The notes beneath the pieces were generated by a model, which did no database searches, was not told the origin of the DNA, and saw only the letters and a list, made by a program, of their open reading frames with translations. From Nocardioides terrigena (GTDB lineage: Bacteria > Actinomycetota > Actinomycetes > Propionibacteriales > Nocardioidaceae): a stretch of DNA of 64,000 nt. Shown piece by piece: positions 14,555-23,220 of the stretch; within the stretch, counting starts at the first letter, position 1; the number at the start of each line of letters is the position of its first letter. A program made the position numbers and the translations under genes. Location: assembly GCF_003047265.1 (NCBI RefSeq), contig NZ_PZYY01000004.1, forward strand, positions 186,001 to 250,000. The letters run 5' to 3'.

Positions 14555-15520
14555 TCAGTCGGCGAGGCCGGCCGCGTCCTTGAGCCACGCCCACGCCCGG
14601 GCCCGCTCGTCCTCGCCGGCCCGCGTGGTGGGCACGATGTGGAGCGGCCGCTCGACGCGGTCGTGCCAGAAGCGCCCGTTGGGCGGCGCCGGCTCGGCAC
14701 CGACGAGCCACACGCTGGTGTCCGCGCCCTGGGCGTCGTCGCGCAGCACACGCCGGGTCAGCGACCGGAAGCGCGGCAGGGACTCCTGGACACCGGGGGT
14801 GTCGGCCCAGCCGGGGTGCATCGCCGAGGTCGTGACGTCGTCGAGCGACCACCGGTCGGCGAGCAGCGCCAGCATCTCGACCTGCATCCGCTTGGACCGG
14901 GCGTAGGACGTCGTCGGCGAGTAGTCGCCGCGGAGGTACTCCGGGTCGTCGGCGCGCAGCGCCTGGCTGTACATCCCGCCGCTGCTCACCAGCACGACCC
15001 GGCCCCCGGCCAGCTGCGGTCGCAGCGCCTCGGTCATCACGACGGGACCGAGGACGTGGACGGCCATGCTCAGCTCGTGGCCCTGCGCGGACTCCGAGCG
15101 CTCCGGCGGCATCACCCCGGCGTTGTGCACGATCCCGTGGATCGCCGGCAGCTCGCCCGCCACCTCGCCGGCGAAGCGGCGTACGTCGTCGAGGTCGCCC
15201 ACGTCGCAGCGCCACAGCCGCAGCGACGCACCGGGCAACCGGCCGGCGATCTCGTCGAGGACCCGACCGCCCTTGGCCTCGTCGCGCACCACGAGGTGGA
15301 CGCGGGCGCCGAGCGCGGCGAGGCCCTCGGCGGTGGCGATCCCCAGTCCGGAGCTCGCGCCGGTCACGAGCACGTCGCGGCCGGCCAGCGCGTCGGGCGC
15401 GGGGTCGGCCGGCCAGCCCGGCAGCGCCTGCCGCACACGCAGCCCGATGGTCGTGTAGCCCAGCACCAGGGTCCGGTCCATCACGGTGTCGAGCGCCCGC
15501 ACGGGCAGCGGGCGGCTCAT
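14555..15520 (-). CDS. SDR-family oxidoreductase
   Basis: 321 residues from ATG 15520 (MSRPLPVRALDTVMDRTLVLG). After a ~45-residue extension the NAD(P) loop TGASSGLGIATAEGLA appears, then HNAGVM, the catalytic Ser in VVLVSSGGMYSQ and the YARSK motif (Tyr/Lys). It resembles retinol-dehydrogenase-like SDRs. The start overlaps the SRPBCC gene stop by 4 nt (ATGA), so a two-gene operon; the SRPBCC protein may bind its lipid-like substrate (inference). Confidence 0.9.
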   Translation of the reverse strand: MSRPLPVRALDTVMDRTLVLGYTTIGLRVRQALPGWPADPAPDALAGRDVLVTGASSGLGIATAEGLAALGARVHLVVRDEAKGGRVLDEIAGRLPGASLRLWRCDVGDLDDVRRFAGEVAGELPAIHGIVHNAGVMPPERSESAQGHELSMAVHVLGPVVMTEALRPQLAGGRVVLVSSGGMYSQALRADDPEYLRGDYSPTTSYARSKRMQVEMLALLADRWSLDDVTTSAMHPGWADTPGVQESLPRFRSLTRRVLRDDAQGADTSVWLVGAEPAPPNGRFWHDRVERPLHIVPTTRAGEDERARAWAWLKDAAGLAD

Positions 15521-15954
15521 GCGAGCCGGTCCAGGTGGGTGCGGAGCTCGTCGACGGTCTTCTTCGCCAGGACCGGGAGGTAGGCCGCGACGACCGGCAC
15601 CGCGAAGCGCGCCGCGCCCTTGAAGGCGAACTCGGCCGTGTAGGTCACCTCGGAGCCGGTGCCGCTGGCCCGGACGCCCATCACGTCGTGGCCGTCGAAC
15701 TGCTCGTTGTGCCCGGTGAGGTGGATCCGCGTGGGGCGCTCGGCCTCGACGGTCGTGTAGGTGATCTCCGTCGTCCGGCCGAGGAAGGACGAGACGTTGC
15801 GGTAGACCGTCCCCACCCCGCCGTCGCCGGAGACCCGCTCGCAGGACACGGTGCCCGGGTCCCACTCCTCGGCGTTGGTGAAGTCGGCGAGGTAGTCGTA
15901 GACGGCCTCGGGCGACGCGGTGGTGGTGAACGTGCGGGACACGGTGGGCTTCAT
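15517..15954 (-). CDS. SRPBCC (START-like) family protein
   Basis: 145 residues; ATG 15954 (MKPTVSRTFTTTASPEAVYDYL) has the best spacing to AGGAG. A polyketide-cyclase/START-like hydrophobic-cavity fold is indicated by SPEAVYDYLADFTNAEEWDPG and by the later YTAEFAFKGAARFAVP. It probably binds a lipid or polyketide-like ligand. Coupled to the downstream SDR gene. Confidence 0.9.
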   Translation of the reverse strand: MKPTVSRTFTTTASPEAVYDYLADFTNAEEWDPGTVSCERVSGDGGVGTVYRNVSSFLGRTTEITYTTVEAERPTRIHLTGHNEQFDGHDVMGVRASGTGSEVTYTAEFAFKGAARFAVPVVAAYLPVLAKKTVDELRTHLDRLA

Positions 15955-16061
15955 CGGCATCACTCCTGGGGTCGTCCTCCACGCTACGGGGCGGGACCCA
16001 CACGGAGTGCCGGCGTCCCGGCGCCGTACCGCTGTCCCCGATCCGCCGTACCGTCGGGTCC

Positions 16062-17882
16062 ATGCCCACCACCGCGACCCCGGCCGCGCTGCGCGACTAC
16101 GTCCGCCGGCACGGCTCCGACTTCCTCGCCGACCCCAACATCACCTCGATCGGCATCGGCCACAAGGTCGTCGACGGCCGGCGCACCGACGTGATGTGCG
16201 TGCAGTTCACGGTCGCGGCCAAGGTGCCGCCCGAGCAGGTCGACGACCTCGGTTCCGCCCTCATCCCGCAGTCCGTCGAGGTGGAGAGCACGGCGGTGCC
16301 GACCGACGTCCTCGAGCGCGCCTACGCCCCGTCGTACGCCGTGGTGCCCGAGGCCGCCCCGGACGCGCGGCGTACGCGCATCGACCCGGTCGTCCCGGGC
16401 GTCAGCGTCGCGGGCGCGGCCGAGAGTGCGGGCACGATCGGGTGCATCGTCTGGGACGCCGACACCGGGGCGCCGCACGTGCTGAGCAACTGGCACGTCC
16501 TCCAGGGCCCCGGCGGCGCGATCGGCGACGAGGTCCTCCAGCCGGGTCCGTACGACGACAACCGCGTCGGCCGCAACCGGCTCGGCGTCGTCACCCGCTC
16601 CCACCTCGGCATCGCCGGTGACGCCGCGATCGCCACCATCGAGGACCGTGGGTTCGACGCCACCGTGCTCGACCTCGGGGTGGCGCCGGTCGAGCTGGGC
16701 GACCCCGAGCTCGACGACCCGGTGGTCAAGTCCGGCCGGACGACGGCGGTCACCCACGGGCGGGTGTCGCGCGTGGACGTGATCGTGCGGCTCGACTACG
16801 GCGAGGCCGGCGAGCACCGGATCGGCTGCTTCGAGATCCGCCCCGACCCCGCTCGCCTCCCGGAGGACGGCGAGCTGAGCGACGGTGGCGACTCGGGCAG
16901 CGCGTGGCTCTTCAAGGCCGGCAACGGCCGTCCGACCCGGGTCCTGGCAGGGCTGCACTTCGCCGGCGAGACCGACGGACGCGACTCCGAGGAGCACGCG
17001 CTGGCCTGCCTGCCCCGCTCGGTCTTCGACAAGCTCGGCATCACCCTCTCCGCCGAGGCGGCGGCGGAGGCCGCAGCCGCCGCCGGCGCGTCCGGTTACG
17101 ACGAGGGCTTCCTCTCCACACCGGTCGGGGTCCCCACGCTGGCCCCCGAGCTGGTCGAGGACGCCGTCGAGGTCGACGGGGACCAGGTCGTCCCCTACAC
17201 CCATTTCTCGCTGACCATGAGCACGTCGCGACGCCTGGCCCGCTGGGTCGCGTGGAACGTCGACGGCACCGCCATGCGCCGCCTCGAGCGCAGCAACGAC
17301 TTCCGGCTCGACCCGCGGGTGCCGGGCGACGCGCAGGTCGGCGAGGAGCTGTACGCCGACAACCGGCTCGACCGCGGGCACCTCGCGCGCCGCGCCGACC
17401 TCACGTGGGGCACGGCGACGGAGGCCGCGCAGGCCAACAGCGACTCGTTCTTCTTCACCAACATCGCGCCGCAGATCGACGCGTTCAACCAGGCGTCGCG
17501 GTACGGCGTGTGGGGGCGGCTCGAGGACGCGCTCTACGAGGCGGTGACGGTCGACCGGTTGCGGATCAGCGTCTTCGGCGGGCCGGTGCTGCGCGACGAC
17601 GACCGCGAGTACCGCGGGGTGCTGGTCCCGCGCGAGTTCTGGAAGGTCATCGCGTGGGAGGAGGACGGCGCCCTCACCGCCCGGGCCTTCCTGCTGACCC
17701 AGGACCTCGACCCGCTCGAGGCCATCGACCTCGGCGAGTTCGAGACCTACCAGGTGCCGCTCGCCGACCTGGCCTCCCGGACCGGGGTCCTCCTCGACCC
17801 CTCGCTGTCGGCCGGGGAAGCGTCCGGCACCGAGGCCGTGGCGCCGCACGTCGTCACCTCGGAGGAGGACATCGTCTGGTGA
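16062..17882 (+). CDS. trypsin-like serine protease fused to DNA/RNA non-specific endonuclease
   Basis: 606 residues with no signal peptide or membrane segment. Residues 20-85 (ITSIGIGHKVVDGR, VQFTVAAKV) form a small N-terminal domain like that before NAL1-type trypsin-like proteases. Residues about 118-330 are the protease: His145 in SNWHV, Asp187 in GDAAIA and Ser278 in GGDSGSAW give a complete triad. An Ala/Glu-rich linker (330-345) precedes residues about 375-580, a beta-beta-alpha-metal nuclease of the EndoNS/NUC1 family. It has LDRGHLARRAD (His440 general base), FFFTNIAPQ (Asn467 metal ligand) and WGRLED. All key residues of both enzymes are present. One idea is that proteolysis gates the nuclease; a defence, secretion-independent or cell-death role is inference. 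Flanked by unrelated genes. Confidence 0.9.
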   Translation: MPTTATPAALRDYVRRHGSDFLADPNITSIGIGHKVVDGRRTDVMCVQFTVAAKVPPEQVDDLGSALIPQSVEVESTAVPTDVLERAYAPSYAVVPEAAPDARRTRIDPVVPGVSVAGAAESAGTIGCIVWDADTGAPHVLSNWHVLQGPGGAIGDEVLQPGPYDDNRVGRNRLGVVTRSHLGIAGDAAIATIEDRGFDATVLDLGVAPVELGDPELDDPVVKSGRTTAVTHGRVSRVDVIVRLDYGEAGEHRIGCFEIRPDPARLPEDGELSDGGDSGSAWLFKAGNGRPTRVLAGLHFAGETDGRDSEEHALACLPRSVFDKLGITLSAEAAAEAAAAAGASGYDEGFLSTPVGVPTLAPELVEDAVEVDGDQVVPYTHFSLTMSTSRRLARWVAWNVDGTAMRRLERSNDFRLDPRVPGDAQVGEELYADNRLDRGHLARRADLTWGTATEAAQANSDSFFFTNIAPQIDAFNQASRYGVWGRLEDALYEAVTVDRLRISVFGGPVLRDDDREYRGVLVPREFWKVIAWEEDGALTARAFLLTQDLDPLEAIDLGEFETYQVPLADLASRTGVLLDPSLSAGEASGTEAVAPHVVTSEEDIVW

Positions 17883-17885
17883 GCT

Positions 17886-18185
17886 TCAGGCCTGCAGGCG
17901 CCACGCGGTGGTGAAGGCCTCCTCGATCGCGTCCCGGTCGCCGCTCGCGAGGTCGGCCACGACCATCATGTGCTTCTCGAGGTGCGACGGGACGCTGAAG
18001 GTCCCGGGGAAGTCCCGCACCAGGTGGTCGCGTGCGTCGAACGACGTCCGGACCACGACGCTGCGCTCGTCGAGCTGGCGGGCGACCCGACGGCCGTGAC
18101 GGCTCCACTCGAGCAGGCCGCCGCGGGTGCGCTCGCCCACGCCGTCGAGGCCGGCCGCGAGCTCGGACAGGTCACCGAGGTCCAT
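17886..18185 (-). CDS. MmcQ/YjbR-like protein
   Basis: 99 residues. The C-terminal half ARDHLVRDFPGTFSVPSH ... DRDAIEEAFTTAWRLQA follows the MmcQ/YjbR pattern (alpha/beta double-wing fold, formerly 'phage-derived'). The function of the family is unknown. Convergent with the protease-nuclease gene, with only 3 nt between the two stop codons. Confidence 0.65.
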   Translation of the reverse strand: MDLGDLSELAAGLDGVGERTRGGLLEWSRHGRRVARQLDERSVVVRTSFDARDHLVRDFPGTFSVPSHLEKHMMVVADLASGDRDAIEEAFTTAWRLQA

Positions 18186-18288
18186 CCCCGCATGCTGCCA
18201 CGAGGAGCGCGGTGGGCCCTGTCCTTCCGGGCCCGGTCGTGGTCGACTGTCGGGCGTCGACCCTCACCTCGATCCTCAGGAGGACCGC

Positions 18289-18813
18289 ATGAGCCTGCTC
18301 GAGTCATTCGCACGACGCATCGAGGACGCCGAGGTGCTCGATCCGCTCGCCGACTACTCGCGGTCCCTGGCGCAGGACAAGTTCAACGACTCGTCCACCC
18401 TGGACGACCTGCTCGGCGGCGAGTGGCTGGGGCACCGCGTGCACCCGGTCGCCGTGCAGGTCCCGATGGGCGCCTGGCTGATGGCCGTGCTGCTCGACCT
18501 CGTCGACGGCGAGAAGCACGCGGCCGCGGTCGATGCCCTGCTGCTCACCGGCTGCGTGGCCGCGGTCCCCACCGCCATCACCGGGGCACACGACCTCGCG
18601 ACGACCACGGGCGCCGCGACCCGGGTCGCGATCGTGCACGCCGGGACGATGGACGTGACCCTCGCGCTCTTCTCCATGGCCTGGGTCCGGCACCGCCGCG
18701 GCAATCGACGGGGCGCCCGCCGACTGGCCCTCGCGGGGGTCGCCACGGCGGGCGTGGGCGCGTACCTGGGTGGGCACCTCGTCTACCGCCTCGGGGTCGG
18801 CGTCGAGGACTGA
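18289..18813 (+). CDS. DUF2231 membrane protein
   Basis: 174 residues from ATG 18289 with ribosome site CAGGAGGA. Four predicted membrane helices; HRVHPVAVQVPMGAWLMAVLLD is the DUF2231 hallmark (HP...LP.G/GAW). The family is redox- or haem-linked in some genomes, but the function is unknown. The first 45 residues are soluble and carry no known domain. Confidence 0.88.
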   Translation: MSLLESFARRIEDAEVLDPLADYSRSLAQDKFNDSSTLDDLLGGEWLGHRVHPVAVQVPMGAWLMAVLLDLVDGEKHAAAVDALLLTGCVAAVPTAITGAHDLATTTGAATRVAIVHAGTMDVTLALFSMAWVRHRRGNRRGARRLALAGVATAGVGAYLGGHLVYRLGVGVED

Positions 18814-18852
18814 CCCCGAGGCCGACCGACCGAGGAGCCGGCGCGACCGCGA

Positions 18853-18869
18853 CGCCGACCGGATCGGCG
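18853..18869. terminator. possible hairpin between convergent genes
   Basis: CGCCGA (18853-18858) and TCGGCG (18864-18869) form a 6-bp stem with a 5-nt loop, between the DUF2231 gene end (18813) and the aldo/keto reductase gene end (18894). No U-tract follows. Confidence 0.35.
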
Positions 18870-18893
18870 GCGCGGACGCGTGCGGCGTACGAC

Positions 18894-19904
18894 TCAGACC
18901 ACGCGGGTCCGCGGCGCGTTGGCCAGCGTCATGGCCGGGTCGCGCACGACGACGTCGCCGAGCGCGTCGTCGATCGCCTTCATCGCGTCGGCGTCGAGCT
19001 TCACGCCGGCGGCCTTGACGTTCTCGCCGACCTGCTCGGGCCGGGAGGCACCGACGAGCGCGGAGGCCACGTTGTCGTTCTGGAGCACCCAGGCGACGGC
19101 GAGCTGGGCCATCGTCAGGCCGGCCTCGTCGGCGACGGGCTTGAGCGCCTGGACGCGGGTGAGGACGTCGTCGTTCATGAAGCGCTTGATCATGTCGGCA
19201 CCGCCCTTCTCGTCGGTGGCGCGCGAGCCCTCGGGCAGCGGCTGGCCGGGCACGTACTTGCCGGTGAGCACACCCTGCGCGATCGGGCTCCACACGATCT
19301 GGGAGACGCCGAGCTCCTCGCTGGCGGGGACGACCTCGTCCTCGATGACGCGCCAGAGCATGGAGTACTGCGGCTGGCTCGAGATCAGCTGGAAGCCGAG
19401 CTCGCGACTCATCTCCACGCCCGCGCGGATCTGGTCGGCGGTCCACTCGCTGACGCCGATGTAGAGCGCCTTGCCCTGGCGGACGATGTCGGCGAAGGCC
19501 TGCATCGTCTCCTCGAGCGGCGTCTCGGTGTCGAAGCGGTGGGCCTGGTAGAGGTCGACGTAGTCGGTCTGCAGCCGCGTGAGCGATCCGTTGATCGACT
19601 CCATGACGTGCTTGCGGGAGAGGCCGGTGTCGTTCTTGCCCTTGGGGCCGGTCGGCCAGTAGACCTTGGTGAAGATCTCCAGCGACTCGCGCCGCTCGCC
19701 CTTGAGGGCTTCGCCGAGCACGGTCTCGGCGGCGGTGTTGGCGTAGACGTCCGCGGTGTCGAAGGTCGAGATGCCGGCGTCGAGCGCGGCCTGCACGCAC
19801 TGGGTCGCGATGTCGTTCTCGACCTGCGACCCGTGGGTCAGCCAGTTGCCGTAGGTGATCTCCGAGATCTTGAGCCCGCTGTGTCCGAGGTATCGATATT
19901 CCAT
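18894..19904 (-). CDS. aldo/keto reductase (Kv-beta/YghZ-like)
   Basis: 336 residues from ATG 19904 (MEYRYLGHSGLKISEITYG). A TIM-barrel AKR with catalytic Asp/Tyr in FDTADVYANTAAE, the Lys in EIFTKVYWP, the His in YQAHRFD and the NADPH-binding end SALVGASRPEQVGEN. Closest by pattern to potassium-channel beta-subunit-like AKRs that reduce aldehydes and methylglyoxal. Only 19 nt separate its start from the divergent methyltransferase start, so at least one of the two may be leaderless or start further in. Confidence 0.93.
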   Translation of the reverse strand: MEYRYLGHSGLKISEITYGNWLTHGSQVENDIATQCVQAALDAGISTFDTADVYANTAAETVLGEALKGERRESLEIFTKVYWPTGPKGKNDTGLSRKHVMESINGSLTRLQTDYVDLYQAHRFDTETPLEETMQAFADIVRQGKALYIGVSEWTADQIRAGVEMSRELGFQLISSQPQYSMLWRVIEDEVVPASEELGVSQIVWSPIAQGVLTGKYVPGQPLPEGSRATDEKGGADMIKRFMNDDVLTRVQALKPVADEAGLTMAQLAVAWVLQNDNVASALVGASRPEQVGENVKAAGVKLDADAMKAIDDALGDVVVRDPAMTLANAPRTRVV

Positions 19905-19923
19905 GGCTGCCAAACTACGGGCC

Positions 19924-20550
19924 ATGGGTGAAGGGGAGCACGGGCACGGTCACGGACACGGACACGAGTGGGACGAGCGGTACGGCGACGAGCCACTGTG
20001 GAGCGGTCGGCCCAACGAGGCGCTGGTCCGGGAGGTGTCCGGGCTCCCTGTCGGGACCGTGCTCGACGTGGGGTGCGGTGAGGGCGGCGACGCAATCTGG
20101 CTGGCCAGGCAGGGCTGGCAGGTCACCGGCCTCGACGTCTCCGGCCGCGCGCTGGAACGCGCCGGTCGCGCTGCCGACGCCGCGGGTGTGGAGGTCGAGT
20201 GGCGCCACCACGGGCTCGAGGACCTGCCGGCCGACGCGGCGTACGACCTGGTCAGTGTGTTCTACCCCGCCCTCCTGCGCGGCGACGGCTCGATCGTGTC
20301 CACCCTCCTCGGCGCGGTCGCGCCCCGAGGCACGCTGCTCGTGGTGCACCACGCGTCGGTGGACCGGGCGCAGGCACTGGAGCGCGGTTTCGACCCGGAC
20401 GACTACGTCGGCCACGACGACCTGCTGGCTGCGCTCCCGGGCGACGACTGGACGGTCGAGTACGCCGCGGTCGTCGAGCGTGCGCCGGTCGAAGGTCCTG
20501 GCGCGCACCACACGGCAGACCAGGTCCTGCGGGCGCGACGCGACCGCTGA
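19924..20550 (+). CDS. class I SAM-dependent methyltransferase with His-rich leader
   Basis: 208 residues. The N-terminus is GEGEHGHGHGHGHEWDERYG, a histidine/glycine run that could bind metal; then the TehB-like core with motif I VLDVGCGEGGDAIWLARQGW and the acidic ribose-binding turn VTGLDVSGRAL. The acceptor is unknown; TehB-like members methylate tellurite or thiols. It shares a very short divergent region with the aldo/keto reductase. Confidence 0.9.
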   Translation: MGEGEHGHGHGHGHEWDERYGDEPLWSGRPNEALVREVSGLPVGTVLDVGCGEGGDAIWLARQGWQVTGLDVSGRALERAGRAADAAGVEVEWRHHGLEDLPADAAYDLVSVFYPALLRGDGSIVSTLLGAVAPRGTLLVVHHASVDRAQALERGFDPDDYVGHDDLLAALPGDDWTVEYAAVVERAPVEGPGAHHTADQVLRARRDR

Positions 20551-20608
20551 TTCCTCGACCTCGTCCCGATCACGGTGGTCCAGATGAACCGCCATGTTGA
20601 CGGTCGGC

Positions 20609-21853
20609 CTATCTGCGGCGGTGGAACCGGAGGTCGCCGTTGGGGAGGCGGTCGTGGAGGTACCGGTCGTCGTGGGCGCGATGGTGGTGGTGCGAGCAGA
20701 GGAGGATCCCGTCGGCGAGGTCGGTCTTGCCGCCCTTGAGCCACGGGATCAGGTGATGCGCCTCGCACCACGCCGCCGGGATGTCACACCCCTCCGCCCG
20801 ACAGTGCTGGTCGCGGAGGTCCATCGCCCGCCGCTGGCCCAACTTGTAGAGCCGCTCGCCCCTGCCGAGGTCCAGGACCTCGGACTTACCGCCCAGGACC
20901 GCGGGGATCACGTGGGAGGTGCACATCAATCGTCGTGCTTCGGAGGCACTGATCCGTCCGCCGGTGTTGGTCGTCGCTACCCCGAGGCCGCTGATCATCG
21001 TGTCGTAGTCCATCGTCACGACCACGGACGTCGCGGTCCCGCCGTGGCGGGGCAACTTGTTCGGGTCGAGGTGCTCCAACAGGGCGCAGAACGCATGACC
21101 CAGGCGGGTCGGGTACGACACCTTCGTCCCGGCACCCGTGCCGGCCGTCCCAGCCGGGTCGCCGTCGTGCTTGCGGGGGTTGGTCCACGCGTGCAGGTAC
21201 GTCAGCAACCGGTCCGCGGTCGCGTCGGGGACCCGGATCCGGATCGTCGTCGACCCATCACCGTGAGAACGGGTCGTGAGGCTGGTGGTCCTGCGGGCCT
21301 TCCGTTCCTCACCCTCGAGCCGCTTGCGTTCCTGCTCCTCACCCACCTCCGGGGCGACGATGTCGAGGATCCGGCTGCCGAGCCGGCGGAGCTCCTTCGG
21401 CGCGAACGTCGCCGCGTACTCCACCAGAGCCTTCTCCGCGTTCACGACCACACCGGCCGGGGTTTCGTCGGGGAGGTCGTCCAACGCCCGGGCGATCACG
21501 TCGGCCTGCGCCGTCGACACCTCACCCGACCGGTGGGCCTGGGCCAGGACCGTCCACCGGTGCTCGAGTGCCCCCGCGAGGGTCATGTCGTGGCGGGCGG
21601 CACCGCGGTCGACGAGGAGCTCGCGCTGGCACCACGCCGCGACGTCGCGGTCACCCTTCTCCTCGGTCACCTCGTCAGCGACCGCCATCAACCTGAGTCG
21701 GGTCGCGTCGACACGAGCCGACAACCGGGCGAACTCCCGCATCGCTGCTGCCTTGTCGGCCGGTGAGAGGTAGAGCAGCTCGACCGCGTCCGCCTTGTCC
21801 AGGGCCGCAGCGATCGCCTCGCCACACTCCTGGACCAGGTGTCCGGTCGTCAT
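20609..21853 (-). CDS. DUF222/13E12-family protein with HNH nuclease domain
   Basis: 414 residues. Residues ~1-290 are the DUF222 (13E12 repeat) region, and the C-terminal HNH motif reads CRAEGCDIPAAWCEAHH...LADGILLCSHHHHRAHDD with the zinc Cys/His pairs. The family is abundant in actinobacteria, and mycobacterial 13E12 members are LexA-regulated. A perfect LexA box sits 70 nt upstream of the ATG (21923-21938), so it should be DNA-damage-inducible. The in vivo role of the family is unsettled: endonuclease, repair, or relic of mobile elements. Confidence 0.93.
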   Translation of the reverse strand: MTTGHLVQECGEAIAAALDKADAVELLYLSPADKAAAMREFARLSARVDATRLRLMAVADEVTEEKGDRDVAAWCQRELLVDRGAARHDMTLAGALEHRWTVLAQAHRSGEVSTAQADVIARALDDLPDETPAGVVVNAEKALVEYAATFAPKELRRLGSRILDIVAPEVGEEQERKRLEGEERKARRTTSLTTRSHGDGSTTIRIRVPDATADRLLTYLHAWTNPRKHDGDPAGTAGTGAGTKVSYPTRLGHAFCALLEHLDPNKLPRHGGTATSVVVTMDYDTMISGLGVATTNTGGRISASEARRLMCTSHVIPAVLGGKSEVLDLGRGERLYKLGQRRAMDLRDQHCRAEGCDIPAAWCEAHHLIPWLKGGKTDLADGILLCSHHHHRAHDDRYLHDRLPNGDLRFHRRR

Positions 21854-21922
21854 CTCAGCCCCCCGCTGATCGGCTCCTGAGCGTCCCCACGAGCGGGGAC
21901 CAGTTCCGTGGCACCATGCTAC

Positions 21923-21938
21923 TCGAACGTGTGTTCGA
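21923..21938. promoter_or_regulatory. LexA/SOS box
   Basis: TCGAACGTGTGTTCGA matches the mycobacterial/actinobacterial LexA consensus TCGAAC-R-N-R-Y-GTTCGA at every position. It lies 70 nt upstream of the DUF222/HNH start codon on the minus strand. The far side (22072) is the 3' end of the next gene, so the HNH gene is the only evident target. Confidence 0.88.
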
Positions 21939-22071
21939 ATTACGGCAGGAATCGGTCAAGAGTTCGTCAAACCCCGGCGCACCCGGACGGCGACGTGCCG
22001 GCGCGCTCGAGGCGTCGTACTGATGGGGCATGTCCCACGAGGTGCACGGCCGCAGAACAGCGTCGCCTCGC

Positions 22072-22533
22072 TCACCGAATGACGGTGAGCGGGCCTTCGT
22101 CCGGCGTCGGCGGCTCGAAGTGGTCGAAGTACTCGGCGACGAGGTCGTCGGTGAGCACGAAGTCGTCGGAGTGACTGCCGCGCCTTGCCCTCATCCGCCT
22201 CAGGACCGTGTCGCGATCGGTCGCCAGGTAGATGGTCTCGGGCACGACGCCGGTCGGCTCGAGCAGCTCGCGGTAGTCGTCGCGCATCCGTCGGGACCAG
22301 AACGAGAAGTCGAGGACGACGTCGGCGCCGTGCGCGACGAGATCCAGCAGCCGCGCCCGCAGGTCAGCCTCGATCTCGGCACGGACGTCCGCAGGCAGGG
22401 GCACGCTCGACATCCCTCGACGCCACATCTCGACGTCGAAGGACAGGCGCACCATGCCCTCACTCTCCAGGCGCTGGGCATGGGTCGACTTCCCGGCCCC
22501 CGAGGGGCCGCACATGAAGATCACGCGGCTCAC
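22072..22533 (-). CDS. P-loop kinase-like ATPase (AAA_33)
   Basis: 153 residues. Walker A GPSGAGKST at residues 9-17, followed by the AAA_33/zeta-toxin-like order: DVEMWRRG, then a Walker-B-like VVLDFSFWSRRMRDDY and the arginine-rich lid VLRRMRARRG. Such small proteins phosphorylate small molecules such as antibiotics or sugars, or RNA ends. No antitoxin-like partner lies next to it. The nearest gene on the far side is the divergent ArsR-like regulator. Confidence 0.85.
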   Translation of the reverse strand: MSRVIFMCGPSGAGKSTHAQRLESEGMVRLSFDVEMWRRGMSSVPLPADVRAEIEADLRARLLDLVAHGADVVLDFSFWSRRMRDDYRELLEPTGVVPETIYLATDRDTVLRRMRARRGSHSDDFVLTDDLVAEYFDHFEPPTPDEGPLTVIR

Positions 22534-22607
22534 GCCTGGACCCTACGTCCCCGGAACGTGGTCACGATGCGGGCGAACGAGACACCAGAAGGACCTGACC
22601 CACCCTG

Positions 22608-22623
22608 GACAATAATTCTTGTC
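22608..22623. promoter_or_regulatory. GACAA-N6-TTGTC dyad upstream of the ArsR-like gene
   Basis: GACAATAATTCTTGTC is a 16-nt near-palindrome with an A/T-rich centre in otherwise GC-rich DNA, 18 nt before the regulator's ATG. The position fits autoregulation by the ArsR-like protein and could overlap its promoter. Confidence 0.6.
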
Positions 22624-22641
22624 AAGCGGATCGTGGACCCC

Positions 22642-23220
22642 ATGCACGACGTCGAAGTCATCGAGGACGCGGAGGCGGCAGCCGCCGCCCTGGACCCGGT
22701 CCGGGCCCGGTTGCTCAGCGAGCTGGCCGTCCCGGCCTCCGCCGCCGGGCTCGCCGCCCGGGTCGGGATCACCCGTCAGAAGGTCAACTACCACCTCAAG
22801 TCGCTCGAGGCGCACGGCCTGGTGGAGCTGTCCGAGGAGCGCCGGCACGGCGGGATCACCGAGAGGGTCCTGCAGGCGTCGGCGTCGTCGTACGTCGTGT
22901 CGCCGGCGGCCGTCAGCGCCTCCGCGGCCGATCCCGACGCCAACGCGGACCACCTGTCGGCGGGCTACCTCGTCGCGCTGGCCGGTCGCCTGGTGCGCGA
23001 GGTCGGCACCCTCGCGCGCCGGGCAGGCGCGTCCGGCAAGCGCCTGCCGACGCTGACCATCGACACGCAGATCAGCTTCCGCTCGGCCGCCGACCGGGCC
23101 GCCTTCGCGGACGACCTGACCGCGGCCGTGCTCGACCTGGCCGCCCGCTACCACCACGACGACGGGCGCCCCCACCGGCTCGTCGTCGCGTCCCACCCCC
23201 TTCCCGAGGAGTACTCATGA
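22642..23220 (+). CDS. ArsR-like winged-helix regulator
   Basis: 192 residues from ATG 22642 (MHDVEVIEDAEAAAAALDP); an in-frame GTG 9 nt upstream is possible. The HTH lies near residues 15-75 (LAVPASAAGLAARVGITRQKVNYHLKSLEAHGLVEL). A C-terminal half with no recognised domain may be for ligand sensing or dimerisation. Its stop overlaps the AHSA1-type gene (ATGA), the frequent ArsR-AHSA1 pairing in actinobacteria. Confidence 0.9.
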   Translation: MHDVEVIEDAEAAAAALDPVRARLLSELAVPASAAGLAARVGITRQKVNYHLKSLEAHGLVELSEERRHGGITERVLQASASSYVVSPAAVSASAADPDANADHLSAGYLVALAGRLVREVGTLARRAGASGKRLPTLTIDTQISFRSAADRAAFADDLTAAVLDLAARYHHDDGRPHRLVVASHPLPEEYS

